Positions 51,849-62,290 of a stretch of DNA of 64,000 nt are shown here, in pieces; within the stretch, counting starts at the first letter, position 1; every line of letters begins with the position of its first letter. A program made the position numbers and the translations under genes. Origin of the DNA: Photobacterium galatheae. Its GTDB lineage: Bacteria > Pseudomonadota > Gammaproteobacteria > Enterobacterales > Vibrionaceae. Below the pieces are notes generated by a model that was given only the letters and a program-made list of their open reading frames with translations, did not search any database and was not told the DNA's origin. The stretch lies in NCBI RefSeq assembly GCF_000695255.1, contig NZ_JMIB01000017.1, forward strand, positions 113,746 through 177,745, written 5' to 3'.

Positions 51849-53390
51849 TCAGCGGCTCACATGCTTGTTGGCCTTGGTGTTTTCCAGGACGGCTTCCATT
51901 GCATTCTCGGCTGCCTGCTCAGCCAGGGGCTTTCCGTTTTCCCCTGTTTCAACTGGCGTAATGGTCTGCCAGTCATCCACCAGTCTGATCCCTTCACTAT
52001 TCAAAGGCTGACTATGTGCTTGTTCATAACCGATGATGCTTTGATAGTAACGACGGATGTTTTCCACATAGAGCAGTGCTTCATCACCACGGGCGTAACC
52101 GTAGCGGGTCTGGCGATAGTACTTCTGTTGACGCAGTAACGGCAGTCGCTGTTTGACATCACTCCAGGCATCCGGATTGCCCCCTTGCTGTTTGGTCAGA
52201 CGCCGGGCATCCAGCATGTGGCCATGGCCGACATTGTATGACGCCAGCGCGAACCAGACTTTTTCGTGTGGTTCAATGCTGTCCGGGACTCGGGCGACCA
52301 TTCTTCTCAGATATTCTGTGCCTCCCCGAATACTTTGCTCCGGATCCAGACGGTTCTGGACGCCGACTGATTTAGCTGTGGGCAAGGTTAGCATCATCAT
52401 GCCACGCACGCCGGTTGGCGAAACGGCTCTCGGGTTCCAGTGAGATTCCTGATAAGACAGTGCAGCCAGCAGACGCCAGTCAAACTCATCGGCGTATTTT
52501 TTGAAGAGACCTTCCCAGCGGGGGAGTTTGCTTTCGAGCGCACGCAAGAAAGCCCGGGTATCCACATAGTCAAACTTATCGACATGGCCGAAATATTTCT
52601 CTTCCAGTTTTGCCAGTTCGCCGGTTTGTTTGAGTTCACCGAAAAATTCAATCAGCAAGGCATAGAGGCTGTCGTCGTTGCTCGGGTTCAGGAACCAGCC
52701 AATTGGCTGGTCGTCGGTCAGTTCTAAAGCAACAGCGATATCCGGGTGAATTCGCTGGCTGAGTGCCACATCCACTGAATCGGCAACGGTATAATCCAGT
52801 TCGCCCACGGCGACCTGTCTGAGCAGCTCTTCGCTGTCGACTTCATCAACGGCATGCCAGGTCAGGGCCGGATGATCTTTTTTGAGTTCCAGCAGATTTT
52901 TTTCATGGCTGGAGTCTCGCACGACGGTCAGCTGGCCTTTATTCTGGGCTAAATCGTCCACATCTCGCGGACGCCATTTGCCTTTCTTATAAACCAGAAT
53001 CTGACTGGCATAGTAATAAGCCGGTGCCGCACGAAAAGAGCGGATACGTTCCGGTGTCATGGTCAGTCCTGCGGCAAGCAGGTCAACATCGTTGCGTGTC
53101 AGGGCTGGGAACAGACCTGAAAGCGAGAAGACAGGTTGCATTTCCAGTTTGACGCCCAGCTTATCGGCGAAACGCTGGGCAAGGTCGTAGTCCAGCCCGG
53201 TCGGGCCGTCCGGACCGATGTAGTAAGAAATCTGATTGTTGAGTGTCCCAACACGCAGAACACCACTGTCGCGGATCCGTTCCAACTCTGTGCGGGTGTC
53301 ATTCTCCCACTGACATCCTGATAATACTAAGCTTGTCAATAAGATAGCGATCAGGTGCCGCAGTCTGGCGGAAAAAGTTAACCGTCTCAA
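51849..53390 (-). CDS. mltF: Membrane-bound lytic murein transglycosylase F
   Basis: Peptidoglycan-cleaving lipoprotein of 513 residues. TTG start at 53390. The lipobox is LSGC with lipidated C26. A periplasmic solute-binding-like domain (about residues 40-265) precedes the lytic transglycosylase domain, whose catalytic glutamate lies in SYQESHWNPRAVSPTGVRG. The C-terminal tail has AENAMEAVLENTKANKH. Upstream reading shows an overlapping ATG that gives only three codons, so the TTG is the supported start. Divergent from purL. Confidence 0.95.
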   Translation of the reverse strand: MRRLTFSARLRHLIAILLTSLVLSGCQWENDTRTELERIRDSGVLRVGTLNNQISYYIGPDGPTGLDYDLAQRFADKLGVKLEMQPVFSLSGLFPALTRNDVDLLAAGLTMTPERIRSFRAAPAYYYASQILVYKKGKWRPRDVDDLAQNKGQLTVVRDSSHEKNLLELKKDHPALTWHAVDEVDSEELLRQVAVGELDYTVADSVDVALSQRIHPDIAVALELTDDQPIGWFLNPSNDDSLYALLIEFFGELKQTGELAKLEEKYFGHVDKFDYVDTRAFLRALESKLPRWEGLFKKYADEFDWRLLAALSYQESHWNPRAVSPTGVRGMMMLTLPTAKSVGVQNRLDPEQSIRGGTEYLRRMVARVPDSIEPHEKVWFALASYNVGHGHMLDARRLTKQQGGNPDAWSDVKQRLPLLRQQKYYRQTRYGYARGDEALLYVENIRRYYQSIIGYEQAHSQPLNSEGIRLVDDWQTITPVETGENGKPLAEQAAENAMEAVLENTKANKHVSR

Positions 53391-53562
53391 TAATTCATGC
53401 TCATCTGTCTGTTTAGGGGTCCTTTATACCAAAGGTCGCATTCCGGGCAAAGCTGCCCCCGGTTTGATCTTATCTGGCGGCTGAATAATAGGTGAAAATT
53501 TGCCCATTTTTGGGTGGGTGGTCAAAGATCGCTGCGGATTCGCGGTGGATTGAAAAAAAATC

Positions 53563-53578
53563 ACGCAAACGGTTGCGT
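53563..53578. promoter_or_regulatory. PurR box before purL
   Basis: ACGCAAACGGTTGCGT matches every defined position of the PurR consensus ANGCAANCGNTTNCNT. It lies 7 bases before the predicted -35. Confidence 0.85.
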
Positions 53579-53584
53579 CAGGTG

Positions 53585-53613
53585 TTACGTCACACTCGCT
53601 TTTCCCGTATACT
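53585..53613 (+). promoter_or_regulatory. purL promoter
   Basis: TTACGT (53585-53590) and TATACT (53608-53613) with a 17-base spacer. The leader to the purL ATG would be about 120 bases. Confidence 0.65.
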
Positions 53614-53737
53614 ACCGCCGTTCCTCTGAACCCAAGGAGGAAATCAGCGCTGAACAAGGTGGCATTGACGTGGCTCCCGGGGTGGGGATCAGGCCAATAT
53701 CACCTTCATTCAATTGCTAATCGAGAGTCGTACGCAC

Positions 53738-56700
53738 ATGGAAATTTTGCGTGGTTCACCCGCACTGTCTGAGTTTCGTGTCAATAAACTGCTGGCGCGT
53801 TGCCAGGCTTCTGGTCTGCCTGTTACAGGTATCTATGCCGAGTACATGCACTTTGCTGAGCTGGCTGCGCCGCTCGACAGCCAGGCCCAGGAAACCCTGA
53901 CCAGCCTACTCACCTATGGCCCTACGATTGCCGAGCATGAACCGAGCGGCGCACTGCTGCTGGTTACACCACGTCCTGGCACCATTTCACCATGGTCTTC
54001 CAAAGCAACAGATATTGCCCATAACTGTGGTTTGCGACAAATCAAACGTCTTGAGCGCGGTACGGCTTATTATGTCGCGACCTCAGCAGCGCTGAGCGAG
54101 GCCCAGCAAACAACGCTGAAAGGTCTGCTGCATGACCGCATGATGGAAGTCGTGTTTGATGATTTCAAACAGGCGGAAGCCTTGTTCCGACACGCTGAAC
54201 CTGCACCGATGCAGAGTGTGGACATTCTGTCTGGTGGTCGTCAGGCACTGGAAGTGGCTAACCTGTCTCTCGGACTGGCACTGGCTGAAGATGAGATTGA
54301 TTATCTGGTTGAAAACTTCACCAAACTGGGCCGGAATCCGAACGACATCGAGCTGATGATGTTTGCCCAGGCAAACTCTGAGCACTGCCGCCATAAGATC
54401 TTTAACGCAGACTGGACGATTGACGGTGTTGATCAGGAAAAGTCGCTGTTCAAGATGATCAAGAATACCTACGAGCAGCACAGTGACTATGTGTTGTCTG
54501 CCTACAAAGACAACGCCGCAGTCATGGTGGGCTCTGAAGTCGGTCGTTTCTTCCCGGATGCAGACAACCGTCAGTATAACTACCATCAGGAAGCGGCACA
54601 TATCCTGATGAAAGTGGAAACGCACAACCACCCAACGGCAATTTCGCCATGGCCGGGTGCTTCCACCGGTTCCGGTGGTGAAATCCGTGACGAAGGCGCA
54701 ACGGGCATTGGCGGTAAGCCAAAAGCCGGTCTGGTTGGCTTTACGGTATCGAATCTGCGTGTTCCGGGCTTTGAGCAACCATGGGAAACCGACTTTGGCA
54801 AGCCAGGCCGAATCGTGACCGCACTGGATATTATGCTGGAAGGCCCACTGGGCGGCGCGGCATTTAATAACGAATTCGGTCGTCCGAACCTGTTGGGTTA
54901 CTTCCGGACTTACGAAGAGAAAGTCACGTCTCACAACGGTGAAGAGATCCGCGGCTACCACAAGCCCATCATGATTGCCGGTGGTCTGGGGAATATTCGT
55001 GATGAGCACGTCCAGAAGAAAGAAATTCCGGTGGGTGCCAAGCTGATCGTGCTGGGTGGTCCGGCAATGAATATCGGTCTGGGTGGCGGTGCGGCCTCTT
55101 CCATGGCTTCCGGTCAGTCGGCCGAAGATCTGGATTTTGCTTCGGTCCAGCGTGAAAACCCGGAAATGGAACGTCGCTGTCAGGAAGTGATCGACCGTTG
55201 CTGGCAGTTGGGCGATGATAACCCGATTGCCTTTATCCACGATGTTGGTGCAGGCGGTATTTCGAATGCCCTGCCTGAGCTGGTGAACGATGGTGAACGT
55301 GGCGGTAAGTTCCACCTGCGTGATGTGCCAAATGATGAACCGGGCATGAGTCCGCTGGAAATCTGGTGTAACGAATCGCAGGAACGTTATGTGCTGGCGG
55401 TTGCACCAGAGCAGATGGCCGTATTTGATGCTATCTGTCAGCGTGAGCGTGCACCGTATGCGGTTGTGGGTGAAGCGACAGAAGCGCGCCATTTGTCGCT
55501 GGATGACAGCCACTTCGACAACACGCCGATTGATATGCCGATGGATATTCTGCTGGGTAAACCGCCGAAGATGCATCGTGACGTGAAGTCACAAAAAGCA
55601 CAGGGCACAGCGATTGACCGCAGTGGCATTGTGCTGGAAGAAGCCACACATCGCGTGCTGCGCCTGCCGGCGGTTGCGGAGAAAACCTTCCTGATCACCA
55701 TTGGTGACCGTACGGTGACCGGCCTGGTTGCCCGTGACCAGATGGTCGGTCCTTGGCAGGTGCCGGTTGCGAACTGCGCGGTGACGGCAGCAAGCTACGA
55801 CTCTTACCATGGCGAAGCGATGTCGATGGGTGAGCGGACGCCTGTGGCCCTGCTGGATTTTGCAGCTTCGGCTCGTCTGGCCGTCGGTGAAGCCATTACT
55901 AATATTGCCAGTGCCGACATCGGCGATCTGAAGCGAATTAAACTGTCTGCGAACTGGATGTCACCAGCCGGTCACCCGGGTGAAGACGCCGGTCTGTATG
56001 AAGCGGTGAAAGCTGTCGGTGAGGAGCTGTGTCCTGCGCTGGGGCTGACGATTCCGGTCGGTAAAGACTCCATGTCGATGAAGACCAAGTGGGAAGAGAA
56101 CGGCGAAGAGAAAGAAGTAACATCACCGCTGTCACTGGTGATTACCGCTTTTGGTCGCGTAGAAGATGTCCGTAAGACGGTCACACCACAACTGCGAACG
56201 GATCAGGGTGAATCCAGTCTGATTCTGATTGACCTTGGGTGTGGTAAGAATCGCCTGGGTGCCACCGCACTGGCCCAAGTGTACAAGCAATTGGGGGATC
56301 AGCCTGCGGATGTCGACAGCCCTGAGTTGCTGAAAGGTTTCTTCCATGCCGTACAGAGTCTGCTGCGCGACGGGAAGCTGCTGGCTTACCATGACCGCGG
56401 TGACGGTGGTCTGTACGTGACGCTGGCTGAGATGGCTTTTGCCGGTCATGTCGGGGTTGAAGTTGATCTCAATACCACAGATGCAGATGCCTGTGAGGAT
56501 GTGCTGGCAGCCCTGTTCAACGAAGAACTGGGTGCGGTACTGCAAGTGCGTACTGAAGATCTGGCGCATGTCGAGGGTGAGCTGGCGAAGTTCGGTCTGG
56601 AAGCTTGCAGTCATGTGATGGGTACGGTCATCGACGAAGATGTGGTGCGTATCTGGAACGGCAACGATCGGGTGCTGGAACAGAACCGGACAGAACTGCG

Positions 56701-57643
56701 TACGATCTGGGCGGAAACCACGTACCAGATGCAGGCGATGCGTGATAATCCGGCAGGCGCTCTGCAAGAGTTTGAAGCCAAGAAAGACAGCAACGATCCG
56801 GGTCTGAACATCCAACTGAGCTTCGATATTAACGAAGATGTGGCTGCGCCGTTTATTGCGACCGGTGCGCGTCCGAAGATGGCGATTCTGCGTGAGCAGG
56901 GGGTGAACTCCCATGTTGAAATGGCAGCAGCTTTTGACCGTGCCGGTTTCGATGCCCGTGACGTTCATATGAGCGATATTTTGTCTGGCCGTGTCGAGCT
57001 GGATGGTTTTCACGGTCTGGTCGCCTGTGGTGGTTTCTCATACGGTGACGTGCTGGGCGCAGGTGAAGGCTGGGCGAAGTCCATCCTGTTTAACACTATG
57101 GCGCGTGATCAGTTCCAGCGTTTCTTCCATCGTGACAATACATTCGCACTGGGTGTGTGTAATGGCTGTCAGATGATGTCGAACCTGCGTGACCTGATCC
57201 CGGGTGCAGACCTGTGGCCGCGTTTCGTCCGGAACGAATCTGAGCGTTTTGAAGCGCGTTTCAGTCTGGTGGAAGTTCAGCAGAGTGACTCGCTGTTCTT
57301 CAATGGCATGGCTGGCTCCCGGATGCCGATTGCGGTGTCTCACGGTGAGGGCCGGGTGGAAGTGCGCAATGCGGATCACCTGTCTGCGATTGAGCAATCT
57401 GGCACGGTAGCCCTGCGTTATCTGGATAACTACGGCAAGGTGACTCAGAACTATCCGGCCAACCCGAATGGTTCACCAAACGGGATCACCGGTCTGACGA
57501 CTCAGGATGGCCGTGTAACGATTATGATGCCGCACCCGGAACGTGTTTTCCGTACGGTTGCGAACTCCTGGCATCCGGATGACTGGAATGAGAACAGTCC
57601 GTGGATGCGCATGTTCCGCAATGCGCGGGTCAACCTGGGCTAA
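53738..57643 (+). CDS. purL: Phosphoribosylformylglycinamidine synthase
   Basis: Fourth step of purine synthesis: FGAR plus glutamine and ATP give FGAM. Large single-chain form, 1301 residues (E. coli 1295). Starts [15 protein letters not shown]; the TTG at 53714 is not supported. The N-terminal linker domain is followed by the duplicated PurM-like core ([20 protein letters not shown], then [10 protein letters not shown]) and a C-terminal class I glutaminase with GVCNGCQM. PurR box and promoter upstream; terminator downstream. Confidence 0.98.
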   Translation: MEILRGSPALSEFRVNKLLARCQASGLPVTGIYAEYMHFAELAAPLDSQAQETLTSLLTYGPTIAEHEPSGALLLVTPRPGTISPWSSKATDIAHNCGLRQIKRLERGTAYYVATSAALSEAQQTTLKGLLHDRMMEVVFDDFKQAEALFRHAEPAPMQSVDILSGGRQALEVANLSLGLALAEDEIDYLVENFTKLGRNPNDIELMMFAQANSEHCRHKIFNADWTIDGVDQEKSLFKMIKNTYEQHSDYVLSAYKDNAAVMVGSEVGRFFPDADNRQYNYHQEAAHILMKVETHNHPTAISPWPGASTGSGGEIRDEGATGIGGKPKAGLVGFTVSNLRVPGFEQPWETDFGKPGRIVTALDIMLEGPLGGAAFNNEFGRPNLLGYFRTYEEKVTSHNGEEIRGYHKPIMIAGGLGNIRDEHVQKKEIPVGAKLIVLGGPAMNIGLGGGAASSMASGQSAEDLDFASVQRENPEMERRCQEVIDRCWQLGDDNPIAFIHDVGAGGISNALPELVNDGERGGKFHLRDVPNDEPGMSPLEIWCNESQERYVLAVAPEQMAVFDAICQRERAPYAVVGEATEARHLSLDDSHFDNTPIDMPMDILLGKPPKMHRDVKSQKAQGTAIDRSGIVLEEATHRVLRLPAVAEKTFLITIGDRTVTGLVARDQMVGPWQVPVANCAVTAASYDSYHGEAMSMGERTPVALLDFAASARLAVGEAITNIASADIGDLKRIKLSANWMSPAGHPGEDAGLYEAVKAVGEELCPALGLTIPVGKDSMSMKTKWEENGEEKEVTSPLSLVITAFGRVEDVRKTVTPQLRTDQGESSLILIDLGCGKNRLGATALAQVYKQLGDQPADVDSPELLKGFFHAVQSLLRDGKLLAYHDRGDGGLYVTLAEMAFAGHVGVEVDLNTTDADACEDVLAALFNEELGAVLQVRTEDLAHVEGELAKFGLEACSHVMGTVIDEDVVRIWNGNDRVLEQNRTELRTIWAETTYQMQAMRDNPAGALQEFEAKKDSNDPGLNIQLSFDINEDVAAPFIATGARPKMAILREQGVNSHVEMAAAFDRAGFDARDVHMSDILSGRVELDGFHGLVACGGFSYGDVLGAGEGWAKSILFNTMARDQFQRFFHRDNTFALGVCNGCQMMSNLRDLIPGADLWPRFVRNESERFEARFSLVEVQQSDSLFFNGMAGSRMPIAVSHGEGRVEVRNADHLSAIEQSGTVALRYLDNYGKVTQNYPANPNGSPNGITGLTTQDGRVTIMMPHPERVFRTVANSWHPDDWNENSPWMRMFRNARVNLG

Positions 57644-57677
57644 AACACTGCTGGCCGAGTGCCGGACAGTTGATTCT

Positions 57678-57708
57678 CAAACCGCTGCCAGGTGCAGCGG
57701 TTTTTTAT
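57678..57708 (+). terminator. Rho-independent terminator of purL
   Basis: ACCGCTGC pairs with GCAGCGGT around a 5-base loop, followed by TTTTTT. About 35 bases after the purL stop. Confidence 0.92.
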
Positions 57709-57820
57709 GGGGCGGAGAAATACCAGAAGTGCGCAAATCATGGTTTGGCAGTCAGTGAGTCGTTGAGTTTTCAATGAAAAATCGGTGATAATGGGGGCTT
57801 TCCGGTGCCGGTGATTGTGA

Positions 57821-58225
<405 letters not shown>

Positions 58226-58485
58226 TTGCGTGTGACTGTGTTCAGATGACGCGCATTTGTTTTCAGTATTGCCTCACAAGATGTGTCTCAATTGCCCTCA
58301 GCCTCGCTTTCTTCCGGGGCTGTGTTTCACCAAGTCTCTTTGATTATGAATCAAACTCTAATTGTTGATTTGATGATTTAATATCCAACTTTCCTTGCCG
58401 CATTGTTGCCTTAGGCTGTCTTTCGCGCATGAGTCTCTGGCGGAGTAGCCGAGAGCTAATATTCATGTTTGCAAGGAGAGTCATC

Positions 58486-59277
58486 ATGAAGCGTGTATCT
58501 CTGTCGACTTATGGCGGCCTTGCCATCTCCGTACTGACAGCTGTGGCAGTGGTGATGGTGGTTGCACCCGTGCTGTCGAATCTGTTTCGTTCGAATCCGG
58601 CGAGCTTCCCGTCTGCCGGACTTCCGTTATCCCCCGAGTTTGGGTCATATTGGCAATGGCTGGCTGTTGTCGCTGTGCTTGTTCAGCTGATGAGTCTGAA
58701 GCTGCTGACAACGTCTCCCCTTTTAGGGAAAGGTCTGGCCCTGTTTGCAACGATGGTGCTATTTCCGCTGGGACTGATTTTTCTGATGTGTTACTGGGTC
58801 GACTGCCATCGCTGGCGGTTACGGCAGTTACAGGAAGTGAAATTTGAACTCAAACCCGAGCACCCTCAGTTTGGTTTTTGCGATGAAGACCCGCTTGCCT
58901 TCGGACTGGCCGGGGTCGGGATTCTGATGCTTATTGTCGGGATGCCGCTGGGCGCATTGGCCATTTTGGCGGGTCTGGTGATTTTTGCCCGAAATCTGGC
59001 CGGGAAGAAGAAAACGGCGCTGATGGTGACGTCTGAAGCCTTGTATCTTACTCCGAATCCCTGGCTTGGTTGTTACCGGATTCCTTTTTCTCAGATCGCT
59101 GCGGTTTCAATGGTGAAAAATCAGCTGAAATTACAGCTTGATTGTGGAGAAGGGAAGCCGCTGATGCTTTCGGTCAATCTCAATGCGTTCGATCGTGACT
59201 TACGCCGCCAGGCGAGGGATGTGTTGCTGGAAAAGCTGGCTCATGCCGGTTTGCTGCATGAGCCTGTTGTTGCGTGA
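58486..59277 (+). CDS. Unrecognised membrane protein
   Basis: 263 residues from ATG 58486, which has GGAG 8 bases upstream. I do not recognise the family. Membrane segments lie at about 10-32, 58-74, 83-105 and a further long hydrophobic stretch at about 145-180, the last after a short soluble part. The C-terminal 80 residues are soluble; TSEALYLTPNPWLGC followed by IPFSQIAAVSMV is reminiscent of a bacterial PH-like domain, which is an inference only. Stands between glnB and the YitT-family gene; the 260-base upstream gap has no recognisable operator. Confidence 0.75.
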   Translation: MKRVSLSTYGGLAISVLTAVAVVMVVAPVLSNLFRSNPASFPSAGLPLSPEFGSYWQWLAVVAVLVQLMSLKLLTTSPLLGKGLALFATMVLFPLGLIFLMCYWVDCHRWRLRQLQEVKFELKPEHPQFGFCDEDPLAFGLAGVGILMLIVGMPLGALAILAGLVIFARNLAGKKKTALMVTSEALYLTPNPWLGCYRIPFSQIAAVSMVKNQLKLQLDCGEGKPLMLSVNLNAFDRDLRRQARDVLLEKLAHAGLLHEPVVA

Positions 59278-59305
59278 TGAGCCGACGGTGATTGGTCGCA
59301 AGTGA

Positions 59306-59935
59306 TTAGTCGTTGGTGACTGGTGTCGCGGTGGCTTTGCCATCGTGATACCGGCCTGGTTTGTGGTTCATGGCCAGCACCAGGTTCAGCATCACAGCGC
59401 CCAGCAGCGACAGCATCAAAATGGTCGGTGTCATCAGGAAGTAAGAACAAATCAGAATGCTGATATCAATGCCCATCTGTAACTTGCCTGCCGAAACCCC
59501 TAATTTCTCCTGCAGATAAAGCACCAGCACGTTAAATCCGCCCAGACTGGTGTTATGCCGGAACAGAATCAGCATGCCCAGCCCCATCAGTAAGCCGCCA
59601 ATCACGGCACAGTAAATCGGATCAAACTGACTAATGGCCACCACATGGTGCAGATTGTCTGTAATGATGGAAACCAGTGCCCCGCAGCAGATACTGGTCA
59701 GCGCGAAGCTGCGGTTCATCCGAAACCAGGCCATGATGTAAAACGGAATATTGGCGACAAAGTACAGCTGACCGAAACTGAAATCTGTAAAGTGGGTCAT
59801 CAGCAGCGCTAAGCCGGTGGTTCCGCCGGTCAGTAAGTTCGCTTGTTGTAAGAAAAAAACGCCTTGTGCGACAATGAATGTGCCAGTCAGAATGGCAATC
59901 AGGTTTTCTTTGCGAGAGTGGCCGCGGTGTTTCAA
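59306..59935 (-). CDS. YitT family membrane protein
   Basis: 209 residues, 5-6 predicted membrane helices, of the YitT (DUF161) family, whose function is unknown. Start is TTG at 59935, supported by GGAGG 6 bases upstream and no competing ATG. Conserved family pieces are LLTGGTTGLALL, FVANIPFYIM, GGLLMGLGMLILFRHNTSLGGFNVL. Convergent with the preceding membrane-protein gene. The usual C-terminal DUF2179 domain is missing. Confidence 0.88.
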   Translation of the reverse strand: MKHRGHSRKENLIAILTGTFIVAQGVFFLQQANLLTGGTTGLALLMTHFTDFSFGQLYFVANIPFYIMAWFRMNRSFALTSICCGALVSIITDNLHHVVAISQFDPIYCAVIGGLLMGLGMLILFRHNTSLGGFNVLVLYLQEKLGVSAGKLQMGIDISILICSYFLMTPTILMLSLLGAVMLNLVLAMNHKPGRYHDGKATATPVTND

Positions 59936-60167
59936 TCGATACCTCCAAAAAAATACCCCTCTGATACGGCATGACGTCAGTGCGACGACACAGGAGGGGG
60001 AATGCGCGCTATGTTATAGCGTGGCGTGAAAAAATGAATCCTTGTGGCTGAAGGGAAAGAAATACAGTTTGTAATTTAATATTTACGGTTTTGTAAATCA
60101 TTATTTTCGCATCATGGTTGTGTTCACAGTTTTCTGTGTAATTTTGTTGATGAATATTTACGTAACT

Positions 60168-60180
60168 TGAATTAAATTCA
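60168..60180. promoter_or_regulatory. MetR-like site before glyA
   Basis: TGAATTAAATTCA fits the MetR consensus TGAANNNNNTTCA exactly. In E. coli MetR activates glyA, so the location makes sense. The 13-base motif is simple and AT-rich, which limits certainty. Confidence 0.55.
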
Positions 60181-60284
60181 TCTTCTGAATGAGAAAAACG
60201 AACAAAAAAGGGGATAAAAAAGCGATTTCAGGGCTATCTGAAAAGGAGGATTTTCGCTAAAATGCCGACTTATCTGCTGGCGCG

Positions 60285-60300
60285 ACGAAAACGTTTGCGT
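60285..60300. promoter_or_regulatory. PurR box before glyA
   Basis: On the minus strand ACGCAAACGTTTTCGT matches all defined positions of the PurR consensus. It lies about 22 bases downstream of the possible -10, a position that would block elongation or initiation. Confidence 0.85.
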
Positions 60301-60364
60301 CGACGTGGTGTCTGGGGTTGTGTTTTCCGGACCCATCGGGAAAAATGCTGATGATTTTCCGTTG

Positions 60365-60397
60365 ACCTAAGAGTCTGACCTTGTCAGATACTTAGGT
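60365..60397 (+). promoter_or_regulatory. Hairpin in the glyA leader
   Basis: ACCTAAG (60365-60371) pairs with CTTAGGT (60391-60397) and TCTGAC (60374-60379) with GTCAGA (60383-60388) around a CTT loop, 37 bases before the glyA ATG. Its right arm TCAGAT could instead pair with ATCTGA (60415-60420), and its left arm CTGAC with GTCAG (60421-60425) at the ribosome binding site, so exclusive folds are possible. Confidence 0.65.
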
Positions 60398-60434
60398 GAG
60401 CGAATTTGAGAACTATCTGAGTCAGGAGAGACTG

Positions 60435-61685
60435 ATGCTAAAGCGTGACATGAATATTGCAGATTATGACGCGGAACTGTTTGCGGCCATTCAGGAAGAA
60501 ACAGCCCGTCAGGAAGAGCACATTGAGCTGATTGCTTCTGAAAACTACACCAGCCCGCGTGTAATGGAAGCCCAGGGATCACAACTGACCAACAAATACG
60601 CAGAAGGTTACCCGGGTAAGCGTTACTACGGTGGTTGTGAGTACGTTGATAAAGCTGAGCAGCTGGCGATTGATCGTGCTTGTCAGTTGTTTGGTGCGGA
60701 ATACGCGAACGTTCAGCCACACTCCGGCTCTCAGGCGAACAGTGCGGTTTACATGGCCCTGCTGAATGCGGGTGATACCGTTCTGGGCATGAGCCTGGCA
60801 CACGGTGGTCACCTGACCCACGGTTCTCCTGTGAATTTCTCTGGCAAGCTGTATAACATCATTCCTTATGGTATTGATGAAAAAGGCCAGATTGACTACG
60901 CAGAAGTGGAAGCACTGGCGCTGGAACACAAGCCGAAAATGATCATCGGCGGTTTCTCTGCTTACTCTCAGATTGTTGACTGGAAGCGCATGCGTGAAAT
61001 CGCAGACAAAGTGGGCGCGTACTTCTTTGTTGATATGGCGCACGTTGCGGGTCTGGTTGCTGCCGGCGTTTACCCGACGCCAGTGCCGCACGCTCATGTG
61101 GTTACCACAACAACGCACAAAACACTGGCTGGCCCGCGTGGTGGTCTGATCCTGTCGAATGCAGGTGAAGAGCTGTACAAGAAACTGAACTCTGCTGTTT
61201 TCCCTGGTGGTCAGGGCGGCCCGCTGATGCACGTGATTGCTGCAAAAGCCGTTGCGTTCAAAGAAGCGATGGAGCCTGAGTTCAAAGCTTATCAGCAGCG
61301 TGTTGTTGATAACGCCAAAGCGATGGTCGGTCAGTTCCTTGAGCGTGGCTACAAGATCGTTTCCGGCGGTACCGAGAACCATCTGTTCCTGGTTGACCTG
61401 ATTGATAAGAATATCACAGGTAAAGAAGCGGATGCCGCGCTGGGTGCAGCGAACATTACCGTGAATAAGAACAGCGTACCAAACGATCCTCGCAGTCCGT
61501 TCGTGACTTCAGGTATCCGCATCGGTACACCCGCGATCACTCGTCGTGGCTTCACGACGGAAGACGCGAAAGCACTGGCGAACTGGATCTGTGACGTGCT
61601 GGACAACATCGAGAACCAGGACGTGATCGATGCAACCAAAGCGAAAGTGCTGGATATCTGCCAGCGTCTGCCAGTTTACGCGTAA
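60435..61685 (+). CDS. glyA: Serine hydroxymethyltransferase
   Basis: PLP enzyme that converts serine and tetrahydrofolate to glycine and methylene-tetrahydrofolate, the main source of one-carbon units for purines and thymidylate. 416 residues from ATG 60435, with GGAG 6 bases upstream. Starts [15 protein letters not shown] like E. coli. The PLP lysine is in [14 protein letters not shown]. Preceded by PurR and MetR-like sites and a leader hairpin. Terminator follows. Confidence 0.98.
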   Translation: MLKRDMNIADYDAELFAAIQEETARQEEHIELIASENYTSPRVMEAQGSQLTNKYAEGYPGKRYYGGCEYVDKAEQLAIDRACQLFGAEYANVQPHSGSQANSAVYMALLNAGDTVLGMSLAHGGHLTHGSPVNFSGKLYNIIPYGIDEKGQIDYAEVEALALEHKPKMIIGGFSAYSQIVDWKRMREIADKVGAYFFVDMAHVAGLVAAGVYPTPVPHAHVVTTTTHKTLAGPRGGLILSNAGEELYKKLNSAVFPGGQGGPLMHVIAAKAVAFKEAMEPEFKAYQQRVVDNAKAMVGQFLERGYKIVSGGTENHLFLVDLIDKNITGKEADAALGAANITVNKNSVPNDPRSPFVTSGIRIGTPAITRRGFTTEDAKALANWICDVLDNIENQDVIDATKAKVLDICQRLPVYA

Positions 61686-61730
61686 ACAGGACAGGCTGAA
61701 TAAAGACCCATTGATGGGTCAGAACTGCGA

Positions 61731-61757
61731 AACGGCATCCAATGGATGCCGTTTTTG
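61731..61757 (+). terminator. Rho-independent terminator of glyA
   Basis: AACGGCATCC pairs with GGATGCCGTT around an AAT loop (61731-61753), followed by TTT. A further GACCCAT/ATGGGTC repeat lies just upstream (61705-61720). Confidence 0.92.
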
Positions 61758-61834
61758 TTGATAAAAATTTAGCTTTGCGCCTCTCAAGCTACGTGATTTG
61801 GGTTACACTGAGTCGACGAAATTGAGGAGGCAAG

Positions 61835-62284
61835 ATGCATTGTCCGTTTTGTGGTGCGAATGACACCAAAGTAATCGATTCCCGTCTGGTCGCTGACGGT
61901 CATCAGGTACGGCGCCGTCGCCAGTGTCTGGCGTGCAGCGAGCGTTATACCACTTTTGAAACCGCAGAGCTGGTGATGCCGCATGTCATTAAAACCAATG
62001 GCAGCCGGGAACCATTCAATGAAGACAAGCTGCGTGGTGGTATTGAGCGTGCCCTGGAAAAACGTCCGGTCAGTGCCGATGACATTGAACGCGCGATCAA
62101 TACGATCAAATCCCGCTTGCGTGCGACCGGAGAGCGCGAAGTGAAATCCGACATGATCGGCAATCTGGTGATGGATGCGCTGATCGAATTGGATAAAGTC
62201 GCCTATATTCGTTTCGCCTCTGTGTACCGTTCGTTTGAAGACATCCGGGAATTTGGTGAAGCGATCGCCAAACTGGAAAAATAA
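61835..62284 (+). CDS. nrdR: Transcriptional repressor NrdR
   Basis: Zinc- and nucleotide-binding repressor of ribonucleotide reductase genes, 149 residues. The zinc ribbon has CPFC and CLAC at the N-terminus. An ATP-cone domain follows from about residue 50. GAGGAGG precedes the ATG. It heads the nrdR-ribD-ribE order usual in gammaproteobacteria. Confidence 0.97.
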   Translation: MHCPFCGANDTKVIDSRLVADGHQVRRRRQCLACSERYTTFETAELVMPHVIKTNGSREPFNEDKLRGGIERALEKRPVSADDIERAINTIKSRLRATGEREVKSDMIGNLVMDALIELDKVAYIRFASVYRSFEDIREFGEAIAKLEK

Positions 62285-62290
62285 GCCAAC

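Larger units (their letters stand above)
59936..60434 (+). promoter_or_regulatory. 499-base glyA upstream region
   Basis: AT-rich in its first half, no supported gene. It carries a MetR-like site (60168-60180), a possible -10 TAAAAT (60258-60263), a PurR box (60285-60300) and a strong hairpin just ahead of the glyA ribosome binding site (60365-60397). Each is listed separately where supported. Confidence 0.6.

Noticed and set aside
54083..55576. 497-codon open frame antisense to purL
   Set aside because: It is fully contained in a confident gene, has no family features, and such long antisense frames arise from biased codon use.
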